A stretch of 34,522 nt of DNA, from NCBI GenBank assembly GCA_030683155.1, contig JAUXMV010000060.1:1-34522 (forward strand), read 5' to 3'. Below are positions 1 through 6,481 of this stretch, piece after piece. The DNA comes from Bacteroidales bacterium. Lineage in GTDB: Bacteria > Bacteroidota > Bacteroidia > Bacteroidales > F082. The stretch's first letter is position 1, and every line of letters starts with the position of its first letter. The translations under genes were made by a program, and so were the position numbers. The notes under the pieces were generated by a model. That model ran no database searches. It worked only from the letters and a program-made list of their open reading frames with translations, and was not told where the DNA came from.

Positions 1-65
1 CCGAAAAATTTCGGAATGAACCTGGGACCTACTGTGCCGAAAGCTTTCGGCAGAGTCAGTTGCTC
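1..65 (-). pseudogene. tRNA remnant A (partial, at window edge)
   Basis: The tRNA-derived blocks are 17-34 (T-arm 5' side, variable region and 3' anticodon stem) and 53-65 (GAGC of the D-stem plus the 5' anticodon stem). Between them sits the palindrome TGCCGAAAGCTTTCGGCA at 35-52. A second palindromic block, CCGAAAAATTTCGG, occupies 1-14 and replaces the T-loop/T-stem 3' bases. It is cut by the window edge. The remnant has no acceptor stem and cannot fold into a tRNA. Confidence 0.85.
35..52. repeat. 18-nt perfect palindrome, copy 1
   Basis: TGCCGAAAGCTTTCGGCA is its own reverse complement. Identical copies lie at 171-188 and 292-309. All three sit at the same position inside tRNA remnants. 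I saw no further copy in the rest of the window. Confidence 0.95.
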
Positions 66-126
66 CCTTCTCACTCTATGTCAAAAAAAAAGACTGCTTA
101 TGAAACAGTAATTTCTTCAAGTGAAA

Positions 127-201
127 GACCCACCTTCCGAAAAATTTCGGAATGAACCTGGGACCTACTGTGCCGAAAGCTTTCGGCAGAGTCAGTTGCT
201 C
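127..201 (-). pseudogene. tRNA remnant B with two palindromic replacements
   Basis: The tRNA-derived blocks are 153-170 and 189-201. The anticodon-loop bases are replaced by TGCCGAAAGCTTTCGGCA (171-188). The T-arm bases AGTCCT (minus sense) are replaced by an 18-nt imperfect palindrome at 135-152, plus-strand TTCCGAAAAATTTCGGAA. Both replacements share the core CCGAAA-NN-TTTCGG. The remnant is followed in the minus sense by a degraded terminator block at about 83-110. Confidence 0.85.
135..152. repeat. 18-nt imperfect palindrome in T-arm
   Basis: TTCCGAAAAATTTCGGAA has 8-bp arms (TTCCGAAA/TTTCGGAA) around an AA centre. It interrupts the T-arm of remnant B. The same element, truncated by the window edge, begins at base 1. 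It shares the CCGAAA...TTTCGG core with the anticodon-loop palindrome. Confidence 0.9.
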
Positions 202-218
202 CCTTTTCACTCTATGTC

Positions 219-250
219 AAAAAAAAAGACTGCTATAAAACAGTCTATTT
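219..250 (-). terminator. Repeated terminator-like hairpin in array
   Basis: This copy of the tRNA terminator block (AGACTG, 8-nt loop, CAGTCT, flanked by an A-tract) lies behind remnant C in the minus sense. The stem is intact. It would stop any transcript that had read through the first terminator. Confidence 0.6.
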
Positions 251-257
251 TGTGTAG

Positions 258-322
258 TGGGCCCACCAGGACTTGAACCTGGGACCTACTGTGCCGAAAG
301 CTTTCGGCAGAGTCAGTTGCTC
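258..322 (-). pseudogene. tRNA remnant C with palindrome in anticodon loop
   Basis: The acceptor 3' strand and complete T-arm (258-291) are identical to the functional tRNA. The palindrome TGCCGAAAGCTTTCGGCA (292-309) stands in place of five bases ATAAT of the anticodon loop and stem, and 310-322 matches the D-stem 3' strand and 5' anticodon stem. The acceptor 5' strand and D-loop are absent. Only one palindrome is present here, so the T-arm palindrome of copies A and B was probably a separate event. Confidence 0.88.
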
Positions 323-339
323 CCTTTTCATTCTATGTC

Positions 340-372
340 AAAAAAAAAGACTGCTATAAAACAGTCTTTTTT
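340..372 (-). terminator. Intrinsic terminator of the tRNA
   Basis: Read on the minus strand just after the tRNA: stem AAGACTG (362-368 side) with CAGTCTT (347-353 side), an 8-nt loop, then an uninterrupted T-run from the A-tract at 340-348. The same hairpin recurs at 219-250 and, degraded, at 83-110 inside the array. Confidence 0.75.
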
Positions 373-378
373 GTTTAG

Positions 379-452
379 TGGGCCCACCAGGACTTGAACC
401 TGGGACCTACTGATTATGAGTCAGTTGCTCTAACCAACTGAGCTATAGGCCC
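379..452 (-). tRNA. tRNA-Met (CAT anticodon)
   Basis: A full 74-nt cloverleaf reads on the minus strand. The acceptor stem is GGGCCTA/TGGGCCC with discriminator A. The D-arm is GCTC/GAGC with a 9-nt loop containing GG. The anticodon stem is ACTGA/TCAGT around loop CTCATAA. A 5-nt variable region and a T-arm CCAGG-TTCAAGT-CCTGG follow. The CCA end is not encoded; the DNA continues CTA after the discriminator. With anticodon CAT the gene could be elongator Met or the lysidine-modified Ile2 (AUA) tRNA. It does not have the usual initiator layout, because the 1-72 pair is a normal G-C. A terminator follows, and downstream of it lie partial copies of the same gene. Confidence 0.93.
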
Positions 453-491
453 GCTATTAGGAATTTTTAACAAGAAAAAACGTAGAACTCT

Positions 492-522
492 TTTGTTTTA
501 CAGCGGCAAAGTTACAACTTTG
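492..522 (+). promoter_or_regulatory. Possible promoter of the HAD gene
   Basis: TTTG at 492-495 is followed after 19 nt by CAACTTTG at 515-522, one mismatch from TAnnTTTG. It overlaps the divergent tRNA promoter, so the two transcripts may share or compete for this site. Confidence 0.35.
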
Positions 523-539
523 TATCGTTATTAAACAAA
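507..539 (-). promoter_or_regulatory. Predicted promoter of the tRNA
   Basis: On the minus strand the box TAACTTTG (514-507) matches the Bacteroidota -7 consensus TAnnTTTG. TTTG at 539-536 lies about 21 nt upstream, fitting the -33 element. Transcription would start roughly 50 nt before the tRNA 5' end. The assignment rests on the motif alone. Confidence 0.5.
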
Positions 540-556
540 CAAAAAAATCATTTCGT

Positions 557-1213
557 ATGAAATCAAGTACAAATATTCGCAATATCATCTTTGACTTCGG
601 TGGAGTTATACTTGATATAGATCCACAGCAAACCATTAATACACTTAAGAATCAAGGGGTTAAAAATGTTGAAGTTTTTAGCACACCTGAATTTCAAGAG
701 CAGGTAATGAATAAGTTTGAGCGGGGCATTCTCACTCCCGAGCTGTTTCGTGAAAAGGTAAGGTTCTTTCTTGATTCAAAAATGTCAGATCAGCATATTG
801 ATGATGCATGGAACGCACTTTTGCTTGATATCCCAAAAGAGCGCATCAAGGTGCTTGAACAGGTTAAGCAAAATTATAACACTTTTCTGTTGAGTAATTC
901 AAATGAGATTCATTATGATGTGTATGTGAGAGACCTGCAACTTCGTTTCGGATACCGGGAGTTTGATCAGCTGTTTCATAAAGCCTATTTCTCATTCGAT
1001 TTGCATCTGAGCAAGCCCAACCCAGAAATATTTGAGTTTGTTATGAACCAGCATAAAATGGTTGCGGAAGAGACTTTATTTATCGATGATACCCTCGAAC
1101 ACATTGAAGCTGCGCTTCGGCTTGGAATTCACTGCTATCAGCTAGTAAAGCCTGAAAGAGTGCGTGATCTGTTTACAGACGGCATTCTGAAGGAAGATCT
1201 GAAGATTCTTTAG
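557..1213 (+). CDS. HAD-superfamily phosphatase (YihX-like)
   Basis: This is a cytosolic haloacid-dehalogenase-type hydrolase of 218 residues, the usual size for the group with a small helical cap. Motif I is DFGGVILD at residues 13-20 with Asp13 as nucleophile. Motif II is LLSNSNE (111-117), the motif III lysine is Lys153 in SKPNPE, and motif IV is the acidic pair Asp177-Asp178 in FIDDT. Glycine at the usual +2 Asp position of motif I is also found in YihX-type sugar-phosphate phosphatases (E. coli YihX, alpha-glucose-1-phosphatase). The substrate is therefore likely a small sugar phosphate, but this is inference. The ATG at 557 has no Shine-Dalgarno sequence. The 3' end overlaps the convergent dusB gene by 41 bp. 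Confidence 0.85.
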   Translation: MKSSTNIRNIIFDFGGVILDIDPQQTINTLKNQGVKNVEVFSTPEFQEQVMNKFERGILTPELFREKVRFFLDSKMSDQHIDDAWNALLLDIPKERIKVLEQVKQNYNTFLLSNSNEIHYDVYVRDLQLRFGYREFDQLFHKAYFSFDLHLSKPNPEIFEFVMNQHKMVAEETLFIDDTLEHIEAALRLGIHCYQLVKPERVRDLFTDGILKEDLKIL

Positions 1214-2222
1214 ACTGTTCATCGTGCTGTTTGATCGGCATTACGCCATCATAAAGCTCGGCAATTTCATCTAAGATTGTGAGCAATTCCAGGTATTGGT
1301 CTGTCTGCATGATGCGTATGCGGAATGGTTTGAAATTTGGAAAAGCCTTGAAATAGTCTCCCCAATGTTTACGCATTTCCATCATGGCCTGCCGCTCGCC
1401 CTTCCACTCCACTGATTTGCTCAGATGAATCTTGCTTATGCGGATTCGTTCGTGGATATCGGGCAATTCGGGTGAGATTCCGGTTTCAAGGTATTGCTTC
1501 ACCTCTCTGAAAATCCAAGGATTTCCATAGCTTCCGCGTGCAATCATTAGTCCATCCACACCAAAATTATCACGAAAATATTTCGCTGAAGGCCCATCAA
1601 TAACATCTCCGTTGCCAAAGACCGGGATTATCATTCGAGGGTTTTGTTTCACTTTACCAATGAGTGTCCAGTCTGCCGGAACACTTGACCTTGTAGTGCG
1701 CAATCTTCCATGAATTGTCAGCGCCTGAATACCAACATCTTGCAGACGCTCTGCAATTTCAACGATGTCTTTTCTATCCTCATCGTAGCCAAGCCTTGTT
1801 TTCACTGTCACAGGCAGCTTCACAGCATTTACCACTGCCTGGGTCATGGCAACCATTTTTGGAATGTCGTTCATGATGCCTGAGCCGGCCCCTTTGGACG
1901 CCACTTTTTTTACCGGACAACCATAATTGATGTCAATAATATCAGGGCTTGCCCTTTCGGCATATTCTGCCGCTTTGATCATAGAATCGATATCGTGGCC
2001 GAAAATCTGAATGCCGATTGGTCTTTCAAATTCATTAAAGTCCAGTTTCTTTACACTTTTTGCAGCATCGCGTATGAGGCCCTCGGAGGAAATGAACTCG
2101 GTATACATGATGTCGGCGCCAAACATTTTGCATACATAACGAAACGGTGGGTCGCTCACATCTTCCATTGGAGCCAGCAGAATCGGAAAATCACCTATAT
2201 TTAAATTGCCAATTTTGATCAC
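1173..2222 (-). CDS. dusB: tRNA-dihydrouridine synthase, DusB type
   Basis: This FMN-dependent TIM-barrel enzyme reduces specific uridines in the D-loop of tRNAs with NADPH. The N-terminal LLAPMEDVSDPPF is the family signature. The catalytic cysteine is Cys102 in NYGCPVKKV, VKTR near residue 142 carries the conserved FMN-binding Lys, and LTIHGR gives the conserved His. WIFREV near 240 is shared with E. coli DusB. At 349 residues it is slightly longer than average, with a polar C-terminal tail that overlaps the end of the HAD gene. The start is GTG (2222-2220). No ATG lies nearby upstream in frame, and the next Met (residue 19) would remove the first beta strand. A TAnnTTTG box at 2300-2293 sits upstream. 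Confidence 0.93.
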   Translation of the reverse strand: MIKIGNLNIGDFPILLAPMEDVSDPPFRYVCKMFGADIMYTEFISSEGLIRDAAKSVKKLDFNEFERPIGIQIFGHDIDSMIKAAEYAERASPDIIDINYGCPVKKVASKGAGSGIMNDIPKMVAMTQAVVNAVKLPVTVKTRLGYDEDRKDIVEIAERLQDVGIQALTIHGRLRTTRSSVPADWTLIGKVKQNPRMIIPVFGNGDVIDGPSAKYFRDNFGVDGLMIARGSYGNPWIFREVKQYLETGISPELPDIHERIRISKIHLSKSVEWKGERQAMMEMRKHWGDYFKAFPNFKPFRIRIMQTDQYLELLTILDEIAELYDGVMPIKQHDEQSKESSDLPSECRL

Positions 2223-2290
2223 TTATACAGTTTTTGTTTGCATTTAGTTCTTTATCTCGTCAATGTCTGTAATAATCAACTCAAACAGGC

Positions 2291-2311
2291 GGCAAAAATA
2301 CTATTTTTGCC
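2291..2311. promoter_or_regulatory. Palindromic back-to-back promoter between dusB and CPBP gene
   Basis: The inverted repeat GGCAAAAATA-C-TATTTTTGCC has 10-bp arms and a 1-nt centre. Each arm contains TATTTTTG, a match to the -7 element TAnnTTTG, one pointing at dusB (2300-2293) and one at the CPBP protease (2302-2309). No convincing -33 TTTG was found for either direction. It could also act as an operator or hairpin. Confidence 0.5.
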
Positions 2312-2336
2312 TTTAAACAGATTATCAGACAGAAAT

Positions 2337-3287
2337 ATGATTCCCCGCCCACTATTCAAAGACACTTCCTCAGGATTTCAACTATTTACTTTTCTTTTTC
2401 TGATGCTTTTTGGCATCCTGCTTGGCACACTTGGAGGATTGGTCATTTTAAAACTATTTATGGGCATTGGATTCGCTGAGGCTGGTAATTTACTCAAAGA
2501 GAGCATTGACCTTAATCCTGCAAGGATACTGCAGATAACCAGCCAGTTTGGTTTATTTATTCTCCCACCTTTAGCTTTCAGTTGGCTGTTTATGGAAAAG
2601 CCAATTTATTCATTGGGCTTTTCAAAAATCGCAGATAAAAAAGTGCTTTTGGCCGGTTTGATACTGATGTTTGCGGGGCTGCCTTTCATTCATTTTCTTG
2701 CAGAAATGAATGAGTCGATACAATTACCGGCTTCTTTATCCAACCTTGAAGCATGGATGAAAGACAAAGAAGAAGAGGCCAAACGGCTTACCGACATTTT
2801 TCTGGGTGTTTCCAGCATTTCCGGATTGATGATCAATCTGCTGATGATTGCTGTAATTCCGGCTATTGGAGAGGAACTTGTTTTCAGATCGGTTTTGCAG
2901 CCTGTTCTGGGAAAACTTTTTAAAAATATCCATTTTGGAATCGTGATCTCAGCGCTCGTTTTCAGCCTTATGCATTTCCAGTTTTATGGCTTGATACCAC
3001 GCTTTGTTCTGGGCCTTTTTATGGGTTACTTTTATTACTGGTCTGGTTCAATCTGGGTGCCGATTTTGATGCATTTCATTAACAATGGCGCCGCTGTGAT
3101 TGTTTACTACTTGTTTTTTACCGGCCAATCGAGTGTTCCGCTTGAAGAATTTGGCGCCATGGAAAATATACCGCTGCTTATAGTAAGTATTGTTGCTACT
3201 TTGGCGCTGCTCTATGCCGGATTCAGATGGAAATCAGGCATAGAAAAAGACATACTGAATAAGCAAGCACAGGAAGAGAGAATCTGA
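2337..3287 (+). CDS. CPBP-family intramembrane metalloprotease
   Basis: This is a polytopic membrane protein of 316 residues from the ATG at 2337, in the CPBP (CAAX protease and bacteriocin-processing) family, a set of Rce1-like intramembrane proteases. The family motifs are present in order: EELVFR (EExxxR) in the middle, FSLMHF (FxxxH) about 35 residues later, and a final MHFINN (HxxxN). Hydrophobic segments fill most of the rest, beginning with FTFLFLMLFGILLG near the N-terminus. The frame is open upstream to 2238, but the TAnnTTTG box at 2302-2309 lies inside that extension, so I chose 2337. The substrate is unknown; family members act in peptide maturation or self-immunity. The C-terminal tail is short and charged. 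Confidence 0.88.
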   Translation: MIPRPLFKDTSSGFQLFTFLFLMLFGILLGTLGGLVILKLFMGIGFAEAGNLLKESIDLNPARILQITSQFGLFILPPLAFSWLFMEKPIYSLGFSKIADKKVLLAGLILMFAGLPFIHFLAEMNESIQLPASLSNLEAWMKDKEEEAKRLTDIFLGVSSISGLMINLLMIAVIPAIGEELVFRSVLQPVLGKLFKNIHFGIVISALVFSLMHFQFYGLIPRFVLGLFMGYFYYWSGSIWVPILMHFINNGAAVIVYYLFFTGQSSVPLEEFGAMENIPLLIVSIVATLALLYAGFRWKSGIEKDILNKQAQEERI

Positions 3288-3290
3288 TCT

Positions 3291-3320
3291 GCCGGCGAAG
3301 ATAGATGTCCGGCGCTTTTT
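3291..3320 (+). terminator. Weak intrinsic terminator after CPBP gene
   Basis: The stem GCCGG/CCGGC (3291-3295 and 3309-3313) has a 13-nt loop and is followed by a T5 run. It starts 4 nt after the stop codon. The stem is short, so support is modest. Confidence 0.35.
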
Positions 3321-3395
3321 AATGTGAATTCAATCTTGCTTATATTGACATGAGCTACTCTTTCGAAAAAATTAGTGAAGTGATTCTGTCAATAA

Positions 3396-3428
3396 AAAAA
3401 CCGCAGTGATTTGCTCGCTGCGGTTTTT
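3396..3428. terminator. Bidirectional terminator
   Basis: The 11-bp stem AAAAACCGCAG (3396-3406) / CTGCGGTTTTT (3418-3428) is flanked by A and T runs. It lies between the convergent CPBP and subtilase genes and can serve both. Confidence 0.85.
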
Positions 3429-3447
3429 ATATTCAATTTTTTAGTGA

Positions 3448-6189
3448 TTAATTGATCAGAAGTTTGGTATTCTTCTCAATGCCGGAACCTTTAATGCTGA
3501 TAATATACACGCCGGTAGTGAAGTTCATTGCTCTTTCAAAACGTTTAAGTCCATTGAGTTTTTCGCTCAACAAGGTCTGACCTGATGCATTGATTACTTT
3601 CAGTTCAATCTGACCCAAATCGATCTCAGATACTACCGTAAGTATTCCATCACGATGGCTTACCTTAATTTTACGTTCCGGGCTGTCAATTACACCAACC
3701 GGACCCCAGTCTTCAACAAGTACATTGTCGATAAACTGACCTCTGCCGTTGGCTGTGTTGGCATGCCATGAAAGGAATACATAGCCATCGATACCGGGAA
3801 CCATCAAAGCGTTCCCGACCGACCAGCTCTGAAGATTGAAAGATGGATTTTGGAACAATACATTGGTTAAAGAACTTGTGTCAGGCATTGTACCCCATAC
3901 TAAACGCAAAGATTCAGGGAAAGTAGGCAAGAAGCCTCTGTATCCAAAAGTAACATTGTATTCTTTTGAAGCTTCAACCTGAAATGGTGGAGAAATGAGC
4001 CAGTTGTTAAACTGTGCGGCTGCACCGGAGGCAATATAACAAGCAAAAGACTTCTGGCTATTCTGGCCGAGGCTTCCGGTTGTGATCCAAGACATTGGAG
4101 AATAATTAACTGACGACCAATAATCTGGCATTGCAGGAGGTGTAACAGCTTCAACATTCATCAGATAAGGGAATGTAGAAATAACATCCATGGTAGTAAA
4201 ACTATAAATTGTCTGGCAATCGTTCACACCAAAATTATTTTTTGGCTTCACCATCAGATAATATGTTGTAACAGGATCGAGGCTCAACCTGAAAAAGTTA
4301 TCGATTTGTGCTGCGCCATTCAAAATATTTGATGGAGGTGTAACGCCTCCGCCATTTGTTCCGAAATAAACTTCGTAGCCTGTTGCAAAAGCTGCAGGGC
4401 TCCAGGTAACTTTGTGATTGAGCAAGGCCTGATCATATCCATCCACTGGATCTATCATACCCTCTGAACATTCTGGTAAGCCCTGATAATCGTCGATGCC
4501 TGAAACAATAATTGAAAAAACCTGATTTGGGACAAGAGATCCTACATGATCAACAATAATTGTATAAGTTCCCGGAGTTGGCTCAGGAATATAAACCATT
4601 TCAACATTGTCTACAAGATTTTTAGAGTCTGTAGTTGCAGCTGCGGCAGGATTATCAGGATCTAATTTGTACGGATAATATACAATCTGGTTTTCATCTA
4701 CGATACGAAGATCGAGGTCATGAATCAGAGAAGGTGTGCGGTTATTCAAACTTGCCGCAAGCACATTACCCTGTCTGTCAGTCCAGCTGATAGTAACACG
4801 GAAAGGCGCATTGCCCGAAACAGTAACTTCACGTGTGTAAGTAGCATTATTTTCGAGCACAATTTCATTGATAACACTTTGTGCTTCTGCATCTTCAATA
4901 ATAACTTCAGCAGCGCGGGCTGTATTCATCAAGCCCCAGCCAAAACGATAATCAGGACCGGGATGCGCTCCAGCTTCGTCAGCAGTATGTATTGCCAAAC
5001 CTTTTAGTGTGGATGCGCGCATTCTGGTTCCATTGTGTGTATTCTGATATAGTTGCTGAAGCAGGACAAGGCTTCCTGTAACATTCGGGGATGACATACT
5101 TGTTCCCTGCAAACTTTGATAAGAAGTGTTTGATGTGTTATATGGTGAGTTGACTCCAACCCCTTTACCAACGAGATCAGGTTTGATACGCCCGTCGTCA
5201 GCCGGACCCCAGCTGCTGAAATTACTCATTGAAACACTCTGTGGCCCAACATAATTTAGCACTTCACTCACTGCGCCAATAGAAAGTACGTTTTTCGATA
5301 CCCCGGAACCTTCAATGCAATCATATCCATCCAAACCACCGTCTTTTTCAGCCCAATTTTCTGTACCGGCATAGCTAGGACCTTCTCCTCTGTCGTTTCC
5401 GGCAGCTTTAACGATTAAAAAATATGGATTGTTGTAGGCAATTATGTCCCAGCTACGAGCCTGTGAATTATAAAAACCAAAAAGATAATCTTCCAATGGA
5501 GAAACGGATGCATTTCCATACCATGTCCAGTTTCCTGTTGTCTGATTCTGATCCCATCCGCGAATTTGGCCCCATGAATGGTTGGAGATTTCCATTCCTG
5601 CTCCGGCAGCAACAGTCATTTCGCTTTCAACGTTTGTCCAGTTATAACCTTTTAGAATGGCTTTATGCGCCATTCCTTTGGCGCTTGAATTAACGCCACC
5701 TGCAACAATGGTACCGGCAACGTGGGTTGCATGGCCTGACTGAGCAGCAGTTCCATCGCCATCCGTTACTCTGGGGACGCCGGTATTGTTAAATTCCTGA
5801 TGTGTACGTCTTACGGCTCCACCATCCCATATTCCTACTTTGTCATAGCCTTCTCCTTCAACAATAACTCCAACGCCGCCACCTTGCCAGAGTTGGTTGG
5901 CACGTGTCGTAATTGCTGCTCCGAGATTAAGCGTTTTGTAATAAACAGGCATGCCATCTACAACATCAATCAATTCAACAATTGTTCCATTGGCATGTTC
6001 TTGCCTGATTTCCAGATTATTGGCACGCGCATATTGTTTAGCGCGTTTGGCCATTTGTTTCCATTCTTTTTCTTGTTCGCGGGCCATTTTCTTGGTGGCT
6101 TCACTGCTCATACTTTGCTGTGTAAAGGCAGGAAAAGCCATTAGCAGCGCAAGAAATAAAATAAATGCTTTTGGTGTCAGATGCTTCAT
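3448..6189 (-). CDS. Secreted subtilisin-like protease (S8) with T9SS tail
   Basis: This is an exported serine protease of 913 residues. A Sec signal peptide occupies about residues 1-24 (hydrophobic core FILFLALLMAFPAF), followed by a charged helical pro-region. The S8 domain carries Asp122 (GIWDGG), His153 (GHATHVAGT), the oxyanion Asn265 (AAGND) and Ser364 (GTSMSSP), so the triad is complete. Residues about 440-567 form a P-domain-like beta module (ISWTDRQG, LIHDLDLRI). A fibronectin III-like domain follows (about 573-667), then a choice-of-anchor J/MAM-like jelly roll (about 670-832, ending FIDNVLVED). Residues about 840-913 form a type IX sorting domain (LKVINASGQ, GVYIISIKG). It is likely surface-attached or released after tail cleavage. 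A TAnnTTTG box lies at 6228-6221, about 32 nt upstream of the ATG. Confidence 0.93.
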   Translation of the reverse strand: MKHLTPKAFILFLALLMAFPAFTQQSMSSEATKKMAREQEKEWKQMAKRAKQYARANNLEIRQEHANGTIVELIDVVDGMPVYYKTLNLGAAITTRANQLWQGGGVGVIVEGEGYDKVGIWDGGAVRRTHQEFNNTGVPRVTDGDGTAAQSGHATHVAGTIVAGGVNSSAKGMAHKAILKGYNWTNVESEMTVAAGAGMEISNHSWGQIRGWDQNQTTGNWTWYGNASVSPLEDYLFGFYNSQARSWDIIAYNNPYFLIVKAAGNDRGEGPSYAGTENWAEKDGGLDGYDCIEGSGVSKNVLSIGAVSEVLNYVGPQSVSMSNFSSWGPADDGRIKPDLVGKGVGVNSPYNTSNTSYQSLQGTSMSSPNVTGSLVLLQQLYQNTHNGTRMRASTLKGLAIHTADEAGAHPGPDYRFGWGLMNTARAAEVIIEDAEAQSVINEIVLENNATYTREVTVSGNAPFRVTISWTDRQGNVLAASLNNRTPSLIHDLDLRIVDENQIVYYPYKLDPDNPAAAATTDSKNLVDNVEMVYIPEPTPGTYTIIVDHVGSLVPNQVFSIIVSGIDDYQGLPECSEGMIDPVDGYDQALLNHKVTWSPAAFATGYEVYFGTNGGGVTPPSNILNGAAQIDNFFRLSLDPVTTYYLMVKPKNNFGVNDCQTIYSFTTMDVISTFPYLMNVEAVTPPAMPDYWSSVNYSPMSWITTGSLGQNSQKSFACYIASGAAAQFNNWLISPPFQVEASKEYNVTFGYRGFLPTFPESLRLVWGTMPDTSSLTNVLFQNPSFNLQSWSVGNALMVPGIDGYVFLSWHANTANGRGQFIDNVLVEDWGPVGVIDSPERKIKVSHRDGILTVVSEIDLGQIELKVINASGQTLLSEKLNGLKRFERAMNFTTGVYIISIKGSGIEKNTKLLIN

Positions 6190-6220
6190 CTTTTTTTGCT
6201 TGAAATAATATTAATAAGAA

Positions 6221-6228
6221 CAAAAGTA
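6221..6228 (-). promoter_or_regulatory. -7 element of the subtilase gene
   Basis: CAAAAGTA on the plus strand reads TACTTTTG on the minus strand, matching TAnnTTTG. It lies 32 nt from the ATG. No good -33 TTTG was seen. Confidence 0.45.
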
Positions 6229-6434
6229 TGCATTTTCTATAAAAAGAGATAAATTTTAAACCAGATTATTAGATTTATTCTGTGCGTATTTTGTTTGAAG
6301 CACAATACTGCACTTTATCATACAGAAATTTGTTCTTGTGATGTTTTTGCAAAGTGCAGACTTCTGTTTGAGGTTACAAAACTTTTTTTGAAAGCACGGT
6401 TTTAGAACGATTATGGAAGTAATTAAATGTAGAA

Positions 6435-6464
6435 TTTGAAAATATGTTGAAAGCAGTATCTTTG
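6435..6464 (+). promoter_or_regulatory. Promoter of the phosphofructokinase gene
   Basis: TTTG at 6435-6438 and TATCTTTG at 6457-6464 are separated by 18 nt, a close match to the Bacteroidota -33/-7 promoter. The ATG is 17 nt beyond the -7 box, giving a very short leader. The rest of the 292-bp divergent region (6190-6481) is AT-rich, and I see no other feature in it. Confidence 0.65.
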
Positions 6465-6481
6465 CGCAAATTTTTAAAAAT

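Larger units (their letters stand above)
1..394 (-). repeat. Tandem array of tRNA 3'-half remnants with hairpins
   Basis: Head-to-tail units lie downstream, in the minus-strand sense, of the intact tRNA. The landmark TGAACCTGGGACCTACTG occurs at 17, 153 and 274, and the tRNA itself carries it at 395 apart from one extension base, giving periods of 136, 121 and 121 bp. Each unit holds the tRNA from the 3' side of the D-stem through the T-arm, an 18-nt palindrome in place of the anticodon-loop bases, and an A-rich/hairpin block that matches the terminator behind the real tRNA. The acceptor 5' strand and the D-loop are missing from every copy. Unit A (leftmost) is the most diverged, and the array runs off the left edge of the window. 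Nothing else is seen in this stretch. Confidence 0.9.

Noticed and set aside
1-394. CRISPR array
   Set aside because: Repeats are periodic, but the whole unit is conserved, including what would be spacers, and the sequence is recognisably tRNA plus terminator.
1-452. Attachment-site scars of an integrative element (duplicated tRNA 3' end)
   Set aside because: Integrases regenerate a tRNA 3' end, but here the copies carry an altered anticodon loop and the tRNA's own terminator, are only about 121 bp apart, and no integrase is visible. It remains a weaker alternative.
2238-2336. Longer N-terminus for the CPBP protease
   Set aside because: The 33-codon extension crosses the predicted -7 element at 2302-2309 and precedes the natural membrane-protein start at 2337.
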